Shown here one piece after another: positions 44,414 to 53,318 of a stretch of 64,000 nt of DNA (positions are counted from its first letter, which is position 1; each line of letters begins with the position of its first letter). The stretch covers positions 86,890-150,889 of the forward strand of contig NZ_FNZK01000009.1 of NCBI RefSeq assembly GCF_900109225.1, given 5' to 3'. Under the pieces are notes generated by a model. That model did not search any database and was not told the DNA's origin. It saw only the letters and a list, made by a program, of their open reading frames with translations. Made by a program: the position numbers and the translations under genes. Source of the stretch: Propionispira arboris. Lineage in GTDB: Bacteria; Bacillota; Negativicutes; Selenomonadales; Selenomonadaceae.

Positions 44414-45838
44414 ATGCAAGAAAACGTACAGGAAAATTATGGACTATTACAAACAGCAGCGGAATGTAAAGCCAGGAAGATGAGGCTTTATATTTTTTTT
44501 GCGGCAGGCATGGCAGGGCTGCTTTTTGGTTTAGACCAAGGCGTTATTTCGGGTGCGCTGCCTTTTATTAGCCAGGAATGGCAGCTTAGCAGTAATTTAC
44601 AAGAATGGGTCGTCAGTTCCATGATGGTGGGAGCTGCAATGGGAGCCTTGCTGGCAGCGTTCTTATCGGCAAAGCTTGGCAGAAAACGCAGTTTGGTGCT
44701 GGGAGCAAGTTTGTTTATTGTTGGTTCGCTTGGTTCAGGACTGGCACCAAGTGTAGATATATTGATTGTATTTCGCTTAATTTTAGGCGTATCGGTAGGT
44801 ATTGCTTCTTATACAGCTCCTTTATATTTAGCGGAAATGGCTACAAAAGAATCTCGTGGTAAGGTTATTTCAGGCTATCAGCTCATGGTCACAGTAGGGA
44901 TTCTGGCAGCTTTCCTCTCGGATACAGCTCTTAGCTATAGTGGATCATGGCGTTGGATGCTAACAGTGATTGCCGTTCCGGCTTTTATTTTGTTAGCGGC
45001 ACTTACCCGTTTGCCTGATAGTCCAAGATGGCTGGCGACAAAAGGCCGCTTTGAAGAAGCAAAAAAAGTCTTGCACTCATTGAATTCAGATGCGGCGGAG
45101 GCTGATGAAGAATTAGCAGATATCAAAGAAACACTAAAAGTAAAACAGGCTGGCTGGTCACTATTTAAAGCAAACAAAAACGTGCGGCGGGCAGTGTTTT
45201 TAGGCGTTTTATTACAAGTGATGCAGCAATTCACGGGATTAAATATTATCATGTATTATTCACCGAAAATTTTGAGCTTGGCTGGTTTTGCAAGCATGGA
45301 AGATCAGATGATTGGTACCGTATTAAACGGGATTGTCTTTGTGCTGGCAACCTTTATTGCGGTTAATATGGTTGATAAATCAGGACGAAAACCAGCATTG
45401 AAAATAGGTTTTTTTGTTATGGCATTGTCCATGTTTATTTTAGGGGCTTGTTTATATTCCATTGATGGCGGCAATACTGCTATTTGGATTGGGTATGTAT
45501 CAGCATCCATGACACTTTTATGTATTGCAGGTTTTGCTATGAGTGCAGGACCGGTTGTGTGGATTTTATGCTCAGAAATTCAACCTTTGAAGAGTCGTGA
45601 CTTTGGTATTGCGTGTTCAACGATGACGAATTGGATTTCTTGTGCTGTTATTGGCGCTACTTTTTTAACGTTAGTAGATACATTGGGAGCAGCAACGACT
45701 TTTTGGTTATATGGTGTAATGGATGTTTTATTTATAATCTTCACGATATACTTAGTTCCGGAAACTAAAAATGTTTCATTGGAAAAAATTGAAAAGAATC
45801 TTATGTCGGGTAAAAAACTAAAAAATATTGGGGTTTGA
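44414..45838 (+). CDS. MFS sugar porter (sugar:H+ symporter family)
   Basis: A 474-residue, 12-helix sugar porter. Family motifs: [18 protein letters not shown] in helix 1, [39 protein letters not shown] after helix 6, [16 protein letters not shown] and [13 protein letters not shown] at the end. GalP/XylE/AraE are the nearest named relatives, so a hexose or pentose is likely. I start it at ATG 44414 after GAAGGGATG; 33 codons of open frame upstream lack a start signal. It precedes a phosphohexomutase gene. Confidence 0.9.
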   Translation: MQENVQENYGLLQTAAECKARKMRLYIFFAAGMAGLLFGLDQGVISGALPFISQEWQLSSNLQEWVVSSMMVGAAMGALLAAFLSAKLGRKRSLVLGASLFIVGSLGSGLAPSVDILIVFRLILGVSVGIASYTAPLYLAEMATKESRGKVISGYQLMVTVGILAAFLSDTALSYSGSWRWMLTVIAVPAFILLAALTRLPDSPRWLATKGRFEEAKKVLHSLNSDAAEADEELADIKETLKVKQAGWSLFKANKNVRRAVFLGVLLQVMQQFTGLNIIMYYSPKILSLAGFASMEDQMIGTVLNGIVFVLATFIAVNMVDKSGRKPALKIGFFVMALSMFILGACLYSIDGGNTAIWIGYVSASMTLLCIAGFAMSAGPVVWILCSEIQPLKSRDFGIACSTMTNWISCAVIGATFLTLVDTLGAATTFWLYGVMDVLFIIFTIYLVPETKNVSLEKIEKNLMSGKKLKNIGV

Positions 45839-45872
45839 TACTATGACGTAGAGAATATTTTCAATAAAATAT

Positions 45873-45884
45873 TATAACGTTATA
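45873..45884. promoter_or_regulatory. 12-bp palindrome upstream of the phosphohexomutase gene
   Basis: TATAACGTTATA is a perfect palindrome with a central CG, as in many LacI-type operators. It is the only candidate regulatory site between the porter and mutase genes. Confidence 0.3.
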
Positions 45885-45984
45885 GCAGGTAAAGTTCACT
45901 TTTTCGGGAATATTATTTTATAAGAGACGCTATATTATAGAGCCTGCTTTTTTATAGGTAATATGTAAAACATGGGGTGATTAT

Positions 45985-47517
45985 GTGTCATTATCTAGAC
46001 AAAATTTACTGGAATTGCAAAATGGGAGTGATGTTCGTGGTGTGGCTATGGCTGGAGTCAGTGGTGAAGCGATTACATTAACGGATGAGGCCGTAAATCG
46101 TATTGCGGGAGCCTTTGTTCACTGGCTGGCAGCACGAACTGAAAAGGACGTTTCGCAGCTTAAGATAGGTGTAGGTCATGATTCGCGTATTTCGGCAGAA
46201 CGTTTTAAAGTACAAGTATTAAAGGCAGTTACGTCATTAAAAGCGAATCCTTTTGATTGTGGATTAGCATCTACGCCAGCGATGTTTATGTCGACAATTT
46301 TTACGGAACTGAACTTTGATGGAGCGATTATGCTTACGGCAAGTCATTTACCATACAATCGAAATGGAATGAAATTTTTTACAAAAATGGGTGGACTTGA
46401 AAAAACTGAAATTACTGAATTGCTGGATAGTTCAGTTTCATGTCCACCTGGTGAGGCTGACATAAAAAGAGTAGATAAAGTCAATCTTATTCAAATATAT
46501 AGTACTAGTTTATGTGAAAAAATTTGTAAAAGTATTGATTCGCGCGATCAGGAGAAACCGCTTGAGGGATTGCATATTATTGTGGATGCGGGAAATGGGG
46601 CTGGCGGATTTTTTGCAACACAAGTGCTTGAAAAACTTGGAGCGGACATTTCCGGTAGTCAGTTTCTTGAACCGGATGGATATTTTCCTAATCATATACC
46701 GAATCCAGAAGATGAAAAAGCGATGCTTTCTTTGCAAAATGCAGTTTTACAATCAAAAGCAGATTTAGGCATTATTTTTGATACAGACGTTGATCGGATG
46801 TCAGCTGTTTTGAAAGATGGAACGGTGGTAAGCCGTAATGCAATTATTGCAATGATGGCAGCGATTGTGGCTCGAGAAGCTCCTGATAGTACGATTGTTA
46901 CCGATTCTGTGACATCCGATATGCTGACGGAGTTTATTGAAAAAGATCTTGGCTTAAAGCACCGGCGCTTTAAACGTGGGTACAAAAATGTTATTAATGA
47001 ATGTATTCGTTTAAATAATTCTGGGGTGCTGTCACCGTTGGCGATTGAAACGTCAGGACATGGTGCATTGAAAGAAAATTATTATTTAGATGATGGTTCG
47101 TATTTAGCTGTGAAAATTATTATTGAAGCAGTTCATTTAAAGCGGCAGCATAAAGAACTCTCGGCTTTGATTGCCAGGCTCAAGCATCCTTATGCAGACT
47201 ACGAATTTCGAATGAAGATTTTAGATAATGATTTTCATACATATGGTCAGTATATCTTGGCTGTATTTGAAAAGTGCGCGAAAGAGAAGGGACTTTTTGT
47301 TGTGCCTAATTCTTATGAAGGGGTACGAATTGCGTTTTCAGGAGAAACAATTCAAGGCTGGGCACTTTTACGCACATCGTTACATGATCCGGTTATGGCA
47401 TTAAATATAGAAGGGCATCGTTCGGGTGATTGTAAAAATATCTTAGATTTGGTTAAGACAATGCTGGAAGGCTGTGTAAATCTTGATAAGAATACGCTGA
47501 ATGTACTCGTTGTCTAA
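45985..47517 (+). CDS. Phosphomannomutase/phosphoglucomutase family protein
   Basis: A 510-residue alpha-D-phosphohexomutase. The phosphoserine loop is TASHLPYNRNGMKFF, the metal-binding loop DTDVDRM and the sugar-binding loop ETSGHGALKENYYLDDG (about residue 353). The GTG start follows GGGGTGA. It could interconvert mannose or glucose 1- and 6-phosphates; the exact sugar is not clear. The preceding sugar porter may supply its substrate after phosphorylation. Confidence 0.88.
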   Translation: MSLSRQNLLELQNGSDVRGVAMAGVSGEAITLTDEAVNRIAGAFVHWLAARTEKDVSQLKIGVGHDSRISAERFKVQVLKAVTSLKANPFDCGLASTPAMFMSTIFTELNFDGAIMLTASHLPYNRNGMKFFTKMGGLEKTEITELLDSSVSCPPGEADIKRVDKVNLIQIYSTSLCEKICKSIDSRDQEKPLEGLHIIVDAGNGAGGFFATQVLEKLGADISGSQFLEPDGYFPNHIPNPEDEKAMLSLQNAVLQSKADLGIIFDTDVDRMSAVLKDGTVVSRNAIIAMMAAIVAREAPDSTIVTDSVTSDMLTEFIEKDLGLKHRRFKRGYKNVINECIRLNNSGVLSPLAIETSGHGALKENYYLDDGSYLAVKIIIEAVHLKRQHKELSALIARLKHPYADYEFRMKILDNDFHTYGQYILAVFEKCAKEKGLFVVPNSYEGVRIAFSGETIQGWALLRTSLHDPVMALNIEGHRSGDCKNILDLVKTMLEGCVNLDKNTLNVLVV

Positions 47518-47541
47518 TTCGCTAATGTGCTCGTTCCATAA

Positions 47542-47588
47542 AAAACCGGTTAGATTTGTTCATTTTGAACAAATCTAACCGGTTTTTT
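47542..47588. terminator. Bidirectional terminator
   Basis: AAAACCGGTTAGATTTGTTC pairs with the complementary strand over a short TT loop; T and A tracts on both ends. It separates convergent mutase and nrdG genes. Confidence 0.9.
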
Positions 47589-48090
47589 AATTAAATTCTT
47601 TTCGTATGATCTTGCCTTGTTCACGAGTTTGCTTCATGTCAATTAAACGTTGATTGCGGCTGCCACGAAATTGTAGAGTTAAATCTCGTTCGGCGATTAT
47701 GAATTTACCATCGATTAAAACATCCGTCTCGTCAAGCAGCGCATTGACCATGACGGAATTCATGGCTTGAAGTTCTTCGAGTGTGTAACCGGTGTAGGTT
47801 GTGACATCAAAACCTTTTTTATGAAGCATTTTTGCGAGTATTGCGAGTGGTTCGGCTTGCAAAAATGGCTCACCACCGCTAAAGGTTACACCTTGTAATA
47901 AGGGGTTTTCACAAATTTCCGTAAAAAGTTTTTCAATCGTGACATTTTTTCCTGCTGTGTAATCATGCGTATGCGGATTATGGCAGCCTTCACATTTATG
48001 GGGGCAGCCTTGGGTAAATATAGTGAAGCGAATCCCTTCGCCATCAACTACGGATTCATCAACTGTTCCAGCAATCTTAATTGAGACCAT
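47587..48090 (-). CDS. nrdG: Anaerobic ribonucleotide reductase activating enzyme
   Basis: A 167-residue radical SAM activase. TQGCPHKCEGCHNP has the cluster-binding cysteines (C29, C33, C36), and VTFSGGEPFLQ binds SAM. It generates the glycyl radical on the NrdD system. The ATG overlaps the end of the small glycyl-radical gene by 14 bases, so activase and its substrate domain are translationally coupled. Confidence 0.95.
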   Translation of the reverse strand: MVSIKIAGTVDESVVDGEGIRFTIFTQGCPHKCEGCHNPHTHDYTAGKNVTIEKLFTEICENPLLQGVTFSGGEPFLQAEPLAILAKMLHKKGFDVTTYTGYTLEELQAMNSVMVNALLDETDVLIDGKFIIAERDLTLQFRGSRNQRLIDMKQTREQGKIIRKEFN

Positions 48091-48361
48091 GTTTCACACG
48101 ATCGTGTTCTTCAGAGCGTTTGGCGTTGTTCCAACGGTCTGTCGTACCGACTAAATACCCTGTAATGCGGCGAATTCGTTCAAATTTTGCGGGACGAAGC
48201 TTATAATCGAGCGCAATATCGCCTCTGCCTGCATCGGAAATAGAGACAGTTTCAATGACTTCATTGGTTTGTGATTGAATATGATTTATATAACCGACAA
48301 CCTCTGTTTCAGACATATTTTCAAACCCATTTACTGTAACTTCAATACCATTTACTAACAT
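48077..48361 (-). CDS. Separate glycyl-radical domain subunit of anaerobic ribonucleotide reductase
   Basis: A 94-residue protein. Its last ~40 residues (FERIRRITGYLVGTTDRW, then NNAKRSEEHDRVKHG) are the glycyl-radical domain that normally ends NrdD; the radical glycine is predicted as Gly68 in RITGYL. The first ~50 residues are not part of canonical NrdD and I do not recognise them. It has its own ribosome binding site (AAAGGGGAGAA) before ATG 48361, and the large NrdD upstream ends without this domain. So the radical site appears to be supplied in trans, as GrcA does for pyruvate formate-lyase. Confidence 0.85.
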   Translation of the reverse strand: MLVNGIEVTVNGFENMSETEVVGYINHIQSQTNEVIETVSISDAGRGDIALDYKLRPAKFERIRRITGYLVGTTDRWNNAKRSEEHDRVKHGLN

Positions 48362-48409
48362 AATAAATTCTCCCCTTTTATTTAAATTCATTTATTTATC
48401 AGGATGCAG

Positions 48410-50671
48410 TTAATTGCAGCATTGCATCCTGGGAATCAGCATTCTGAGCATATGATCTTTTTCACTGCGGCCGCATTTTGGACATACATTGTCAATGATG
48501 CCATTATAGCCGCAAATCGGGTCACGATCAATGGGGTGATTGACAGAACCATAACCAATACCGCTGTCATGCATGCAACGGATAATCGCTTCAAACGCAG
48601 CAAGGTTTTTTGTTGGATCGCCATCCATTTCTACATAACTAATATGACCAGCATTTGTCAAGTTGTGATAAGGACCTTCGATTTGGATCTTTTTGAAAGC
48701 CTTTATGGAATAATAGACCGGTACATGGAAGGAGTTTGTATAATAATCTCGATCGGTTACACCTGGAATTACACCATAAATTTGTTTATCCAATTTTACG
48801 AAACGACCGCTGAGACCTTCCGCTGGTGTTGCCAAGAGTGTAAAGTTGAGACCCGATTTTTCCGCCTCATCATCCATGCGTTTTCGCATATAACCAATAA
48901 TTTCAAGCCCTAGTTTTTGTGCTTCGGCGGATTCACCATGATGTTTGCCGATCAGTGCTTTTAATGTTTCAGCAAGACCAATAAATCCCATGGACAATGA
49001 CCCGTGTTTGAGGATTTCAGCGACAGTGTCATCACGGCCAATATCATCTGAATCAATCCAAATACCTTGCCCCATTAAAAATGGATAATTACGACCTTTT
49101 TTTGTACATTGGATTTTAAAGCGATGCAAAAGTTGACGAATAACAAGTTCTATAATTTCATCAAGACCAGTATAGAATTTTTTTAAATCTCCCTTTGCTT
49201 CGATAGCAATACGTGGTAAGTTAACACTGGTAAAACTTAAATTACCGCGACCGCATGTTGTTTCACGAGTTTTATCATAAACATTACCCATAACTCTCGT
49301 CCGACAGCCCATATAAGCGATTTCAGTGTCATAGTCGCCCTCTTTATAATATTGTAAGTTGAAAGGAGCATCAATGAAACTGAAATTTGGGAAAAGACGT
49401 TTTGCGGATGTCTTTATAGCTAGTTTATAGAGCTCATAGTTTGGATCACCTTGATTATAATTGATTCCTTCTTTTACTTTAAAAATTTGTACAGGGAAAA
49501 TAGGTGTTTCACCATTTCCTAAACCGGCATCGGTGGCAAGCAAAAGATTGCGAATTGCCATTTGTGCTTCAGGTGATGTATCTGTGCCATAATTAACGGA
49601 GCTAAAAGGAACTTGAGCACCAGCACGAGAATTCATTGTATTGAGATTGTGAACAAAAGCTTCCATAGCTTGGTAGGTGGCTTTCTCGGTATCAACGAGA
49701 GCTGTTTTTACTGCATAATCATGTGTTTTAGCAGCTTGGTCCGCGGTGATTTCCTGAAAATGTAGTTCCTTTTGGTGTTTTGGCAGATAGGTAATCATAT
49801 CTTTGCGTACTTGTTTTACGGAACTCATTCGAATTTTTGTTGGAATGTTTTTTGCTGCTGCTTTTGCTAATAACTCAGCATCTTCTAACGGCATCTCGGT
49901 TATGATTGCTAAATATTGAGCAAAGGATTTTATGTATTGTTTCTGAAAAGTTTTTGCAACACCTGGTGCCATTGCATAATCAAAATTTGGCACGGATTGA
50001 CCACCATGCATTTCATTTTGATTTGCCTGAATTGCTATACAGGCAAGAGCGGCATAGGAACGAATATCGTTTGGCTCACGTAAAAAGCCATGCCCTGTCG
50101 AAAAACCATTATGAAATAACTTAATGAGATCAATCTGACAACATGTTTCTGTCAGCATGTAAAAATCTTTATCGTGAATATGAATGTCGCCATTGATGTG
50201 CGCTGCAGCGATGTCTTTTGGCAGAATATAGTTATCGATGAAATACTTTGAACCTTCAGAACCATATTTAAGCATTGTTCCCATTGCTGTATCTGCATCA
50301 ATATTGGCATTTTCGCGCTTAATATCCGCATCTTTTGCATTTTTGAAAGTCAATTCATTATAGATAGCCATAAGGTCTACTTTTGCCTGACGTATTTTTG
50401 CATGTTCAGCTCGATACAAAATATATGCTTTGGCTGTACTGGCATAGTTACAAGCAATCAAAACTTGTTCGACAACATCTTGGATTTGTTCAACATTTGG
50501 AGTTTTATTTTCATTAAATTTTGCTATGACTTGTTTTGTAATGTCATCTACCTGCTGCAATGAAAAAGTAGCGTCAATTGATTCAAGATTTGCTTTACGA
50601 ATGGCATCTGTTATTTTTGCCGGGTCGAATGTGACTATGTCACCATTGCGTTTCGTGATGTTTTGTATCAT
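48410..50671 (-). CDS. nrdD: Anaerobic ribonucleoside-triphosphate reductase, large part lacking the glycyl-radical domain
   Basis: A 753-residue class III reductase. Residues 3-95 are an ATP-cone allosteric domain (KRNGDIVTFDPAKITDAIRK). The catalytic barrel follows, with SVPNFDYAMAPG, GTDTSPEAQMAIRNLL and TCGRGNLSFTSVNLPR. The C-terminus has a zinc-type motif, DPICGYNGIIDNVCPKCGR, then ends in MLRMLIPRMQCCN. The usual RxxGY glycyl-radical segment after the zinc motif is missing; it is encoded by the next gene. Only three cysteines are in the normal zinc-motif positions, with Asp where a fourth is often found; the terminal CC pair might contribute. Makes dNTPs anaerobically. Confidence 0.95.
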   Translation of the reverse strand: MIQNITKRNGDIVTFDPAKITDAIRKANLESIDATFSLQQVDDITKQVIAKFNENKTPNVEQIQDVVEQVLIACNYASTAKAYILYRAEHAKIRQAKVDLMAIYNELTFKNAKDADIKRENANIDADTAMGTMLKYGSEGSKYFIDNYILPKDIAAAHINGDIHIHDKDFYMLTETCCQIDLIKLFHNGFSTGHGFLREPNDIRSYAALACIAIQANQNEMHGGQSVPNFDYAMAPGVAKTFQKQYIKSFAQYLAIITEMPLEDAELLAKAAAKNIPTKIRMSSVKQVRKDMITYLPKHQKELHFQEITADQAAKTHDYAVKTALVDTEKATYQAMEAFVHNLNTMNSRAGAQVPFSSVNYGTDTSPEAQMAIRNLLLATDAGLGNGETPIFPVQIFKVKEGINYNQGDPNYELYKLAIKTSAKRLFPNFSFIDAPFNLQYYKEGDYDTEIAYMGCRTRVMGNVYDKTRETTCGRGNLSFTSVNLPRIAIEAKGDLKKFYTGLDEIIELVIRQLLHRFKIQCTKKGRNYPFLMGQGIWIDSDDIGRDDTVAEILKHGSLSMGFIGLAETLKALIGKHHGESAEAQKLGLEIIGYMRKRMDDEAEKSGLNFTLLATPAEGLSGRFVKLDKQIYGVIPGVTDRDYYTNSFHVPVYYSIKAFKKIQIEGPYHNLTNAGHISYVEMDGDPTKNLAAFEAIIRCMHDSGIGYGSVNHPIDRDPICGYNGIIDNVCPKCGRSEKDHMLRMLIPRMQCCN

Positions 50672-50731
50672 TTATACAATCTCTTTTCTCTCAAATTTAC
50701 TCTGACTAATTTCTATTGAATACAAATTATA

Positions 50732-50779
50732 TTACTATATGTATTGATTTGTGTCAATGGATAATACTACATGTAGTAT
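50732..50779 (-). promoter_or_regulatory. NrdR box pair upstream of nrdD
   Basis: Two 16-bp sites, TTACTATATGTATTGA (50732-50747) and ATACTACATGTAGTAT (50764-50779), fit the NrdR box pattern around CTATATATAG and are 32 bp apart, about three helical turns, as in NrdR-regulated nrd operons. The second is a palindrome over 16 bp. Confidence 0.65.
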
Positions 50780-50910
50780 TATCCAAGGCGATTTTATTTA
50801 TAATAATACAAATAAAGTGCATTGTTATGTTAGGTAATCTTACTCATTTACAAGATGTTTCGTGCACTTACAGCAGGGGCTGAAGATTATTTTGTATAAA
50901 ACTTTTTATT

Positions 50911-50949
50911 AAAAAATTTGCCAGAGTATGATCAGCTGGCAAATTTTTT
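50911..50949 (-). terminator. Terminator after the mechanosensitive channel gene
   Basis: AAAAAATTTGCCAG pairs with CTGGCAAATTTTTT; on the minus strand a T-run follows the stem. Confidence 0.8.
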
Positions 50950-50951
50950 AA

Positions 50952-52004
50952 CTAAGTGGACTGTTTTTCCTGATGAATTGTTCGAATTGGGAAGGGAATG
51001 ACAATACCTTCCTTACGATAGCGTTTTGTTAAGGCTTTTATGAATTCGTGTTTTAACAGGTATTGATTCGAAAATTGGCTGGCACGTAAAAAGACATTAA
51101 AATTTATACTATACTCGGCAAATGTATGAAAGGATATAGACGGTTCATAATTGATAGCCCCTTCATCCAGCTGCATAATCTCGCGTGCTACCTCTAATGT
51201 GATACGTTCCACTTCATCTAAGTCACTATCATAACTTATGCCAACGGCAATGCGGACCGAAATATCTTGTTTTGGCATACTGTAATTCGTTAAAATTGCT
51301 GAGGCAATTTTTTGATTCGGAACGATAATGATATTATTGGATAGTGATTGAATAGAAGTAAAACGCCACGTAATATCTTTAACACAGCCGACTTCCCCCG
51401 TACTGAGTTCAATATAGTCACCTAAGCGGAGTTGTTTGGAAAGAATTAAATGCAAACCGGAAAAAATATTCGTTAAAGTCTCCTGAAGCCCCAAGGCCAG
51501 GGCCATACCGCCAACACCCAATGCGGTTATGATTGGGGTAATCGAAATACCATAAGACTGTAATATGACGAGGATGCCTATGGTATAGATAATAATATTG
51601 ACGGTATTGGTTAAAAGTGAAGTTTTAGGCATTTCCGGGCTGCTTCGTTTTGTCTGCATATCGATCATTCCGACCAGGGTTCGTGCGATCACCCGTGTAA
51701 GCGTAAAAATGATGACCGTGAATAGAATATAAGAAAGCATTTGCTGCACGGTCGGGGGAATGTCGAGGGCGTGAATGGTCCAATAAAGACCAACACCAGA
51801 GCACCAGGAAATAGACATACCACGTAATGCATTGACAAAAACATATTGTATGGATTCTGGTTTTAAAGCTAATTTGCTGTTAAGCTTACGGTTTATAAGC
51901 TTATTTAAAAAAATACCGATGCCTAAGGCGGCAATCTGGATACATAGAGGAATAAAAAGTATCTGGAATATATGTTGCCAGTTTATAGTTAAATCATAGA
52001 ACAA
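50952..52004 (-). CDS. Small-conductance mechanosensitive channel (MscS family)
   Basis: A 350-residue membrane channel. About four hydrophobic segments precede the pore-lining helix ALGVGGMALALGLQETLTNI, followed by the beta domain (GDYIELSTGEVGCVKDITWRFT region) and C-terminal alpha/beta domain. MscS-type channels open under membrane tension during osmotic downshock. The start is TTG 52004, eight bases after AGGAGG; that Shine-Dalgarno lies in GGAGGGCCTCC, which can fold on itself. Confidence 0.9.
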   Translation of the reverse strand: MFYDLTINWQHIFQILFIPLCIQIAALGIGIFLNKLINRKLNSKLALKPESIQYVFVNALRGMSISWCSGVGLYWTIHALDIPPTVQQMLSYILFTVIIFTLTRVIARTLVGMIDMQTKRSSPEMPKTSLLTNTVNIIIYTIGILVILQSYGISITPIITALGVGGMALALGLQETLTNIFSGLHLILSKQLRLGDYIELSTGEVGCVKDITWRFTSIQSLSNNIIIVPNQKIASAILTNYSMPKQDISVRIAVGISYDSDLDEVERITLEVAREIMQLDEGAINYEPSISFHTFAEYSINFNVFLRASQFSNQYLLKHEFIKALTKRYRKEGIVIPFPIRTIHQEKQST

Positions 52005-52180
52005 AGGGAGGCCCTCCTAAAAGAAAAATTCACTTTTGTTTATGGCAAAAATGTTACGCTCAATCATTATACTACAAAACAGAAATTTTGATTAGTAGGA
52101 AATTTGTTGCTTTTGTGCAGGACTTTTTAACTTTTTAGCTAACGATTACTAGGAAGAACGAAATGAAATGGGGGCAGAAT

Positions 52181-52717
52181 ATGAAAAAAGAAATGATTGT
52201 AAAAGCAGGAAAACGCTTGCGTTTTCGCCAAGCTGATGAAGTGGATTTGGACTATATTATGGATGCTGAATATATATCGGACAACGCAAAATACGTTATT
52301 CCTTATACACGTGCCACACATATGTCGACACTCAATACAAAAGGGGCCGTGCACCTTATTATAGAAACGCTCGACGGTCTTGAAAAAGTAGGTTTTTTGA
52401 TGATTGCCGGTCTTGATAATCCAGCCAAAGAAATTGAATTTACGCGGATTATTTTAGCAGTAAAAGGAAAAGGTTATGGACAGGAAACACTGCAAATGTT
52501 GCTTTCGTGGGCATTTGATGATCTTAAGTTTCATCGCGCCTGGCTCGATTGCAAAGATCATAACGCAAGGGCATTGCATGTTTATGAGAAAGCTGGTTTT
52601 CAGCGAGAAGGGCTTATCAGAGAAACAATTTTGACCGATGGAATTTATGAAAATCTTGTAATTTTAGGCATTTTGGATCGAGAATACTTCAGTGTACAAA
52701 ATGGAAAAAAAGCATAA
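52181..52717 (+). CDS. GNAT family N-acetyltransferase (RimJ/RimL-like)
   Basis: A 178-residue acetyltransferase. LRFRQADEVDLDYIMDAE starts the fold, RIILAVKGKGYGQETLQMLL is the acetyl-CoA loop (R/Q-x-x-G-x-G/A type), and FHRAWLDCKDHNARALHVYEKAGF is the typical C-terminal part. ATG 52181 follows GGGGGC. Substrate unknown; RimJ/RimL-like or spermidine-type acetyltransferases are the nearest types. Confidence 0.88.
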   Translation: MKKEMIVKAGKRLRFRQADEVDLDYIMDAEYISDNAKYVIPYTRATHMSTLNTKGAVHLIIETLDGLEKVGFLMIAGLDNPAKEIEFTRIILAVKGKGYGQETLQMLLSWAFDDLKFHRAWLDCKDHNARALHVYEKAGFQREGLIRETILTDGIYENLVILGILDREYFSVQNGKKA

Positions 52718-52721
52718 CATT

Positions 52722-52751
52722 AAGAGGATCACTTTCACGGGTGATCCTCTT
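52722..52751 (+). terminator. Hairpin after the acetyltransferase gene
   Basis: AAGAGGATCAC pairs with GTGATCCTCTT; the following T-content is weak. Confidence 0.65.
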
Positions 52752-52827
52752 GGTGTGTTTTCTGTTACGTGAAATAAATTTGGCTTTTATCGTCGTTTTT
52801 TACTTATGAAAGAAAATTAATGGAAAA

Positions 52828-52959
52828 TTATGAAGGCCCCATTGTTTTTTTGAAATCCATTAAGTGTATAAAATACAAATGTGAGACAGCCCATGTGAAG
52901 AGAAATCCAAGCAGTACAAAAATCAAAAATTTCAATATTCCATTATTATTTTTCTCCAT
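52828..52959 (-). CDS. 43-residue single-span membrane peptide
   Basis: A short open frame starting at ATG 52959 and preceded by a perfect AGGAGG six bases before it. The predicted peptide begins MEKNNNGILKFLIFVLLGF, then continues through a hydrophobic segment to about residue 32, and ends in a charged tail (HLMDFKKTMGPS). It would form one transmembrane helix. I know of no family. The size is small, but the ribosome binding site and composition support a real gene. Confidence 0.6.
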   Translation of the reverse strand: MEKNNNGILKFLIFVLLGFLFTWAVSHLYFIHLMDFKKTMGPS

Positions 52960-53318
52960 AAAATCCTCCTGATTGGCTCACGGCGGAAATAGTTTGAAGC
53001 TGCTATTGGATAAAGTAAGTTAATACCTTAATTATACAATAGTTTCCATGAAAAAGAATATAAAATTTTATCAAAAGGGACATAAATGTGTACAGAGAAA
53101 TGTACTTTGTTGTATAATGAAAACAAGATAAAGTTAGACTGGAGGGTTACTTTGGAATTTTAAATAAAAAGTTCTTTGGATTGCTTTTCTGGGGGAACGA
53201 GTCTGTTTTTACTAAATGAAAAAACCGAATATTTGGTAAAAATAAAAAATTCTTTATGTGATTCATCCGCTTGCTTTATGTTATGAATTTATTGGCCTTG
53301 AAAGGAGGGCATATAATC

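Noticed and set aside
53140..53220. Possible short or eroded gene after GGAGGG before the PAS-GGDEF gene
   Set aside because: The TTG after the ribosome binding site opens only three codons; a longer frame needs a shift and has no start. Possibly a degraded remnant but not supportable.
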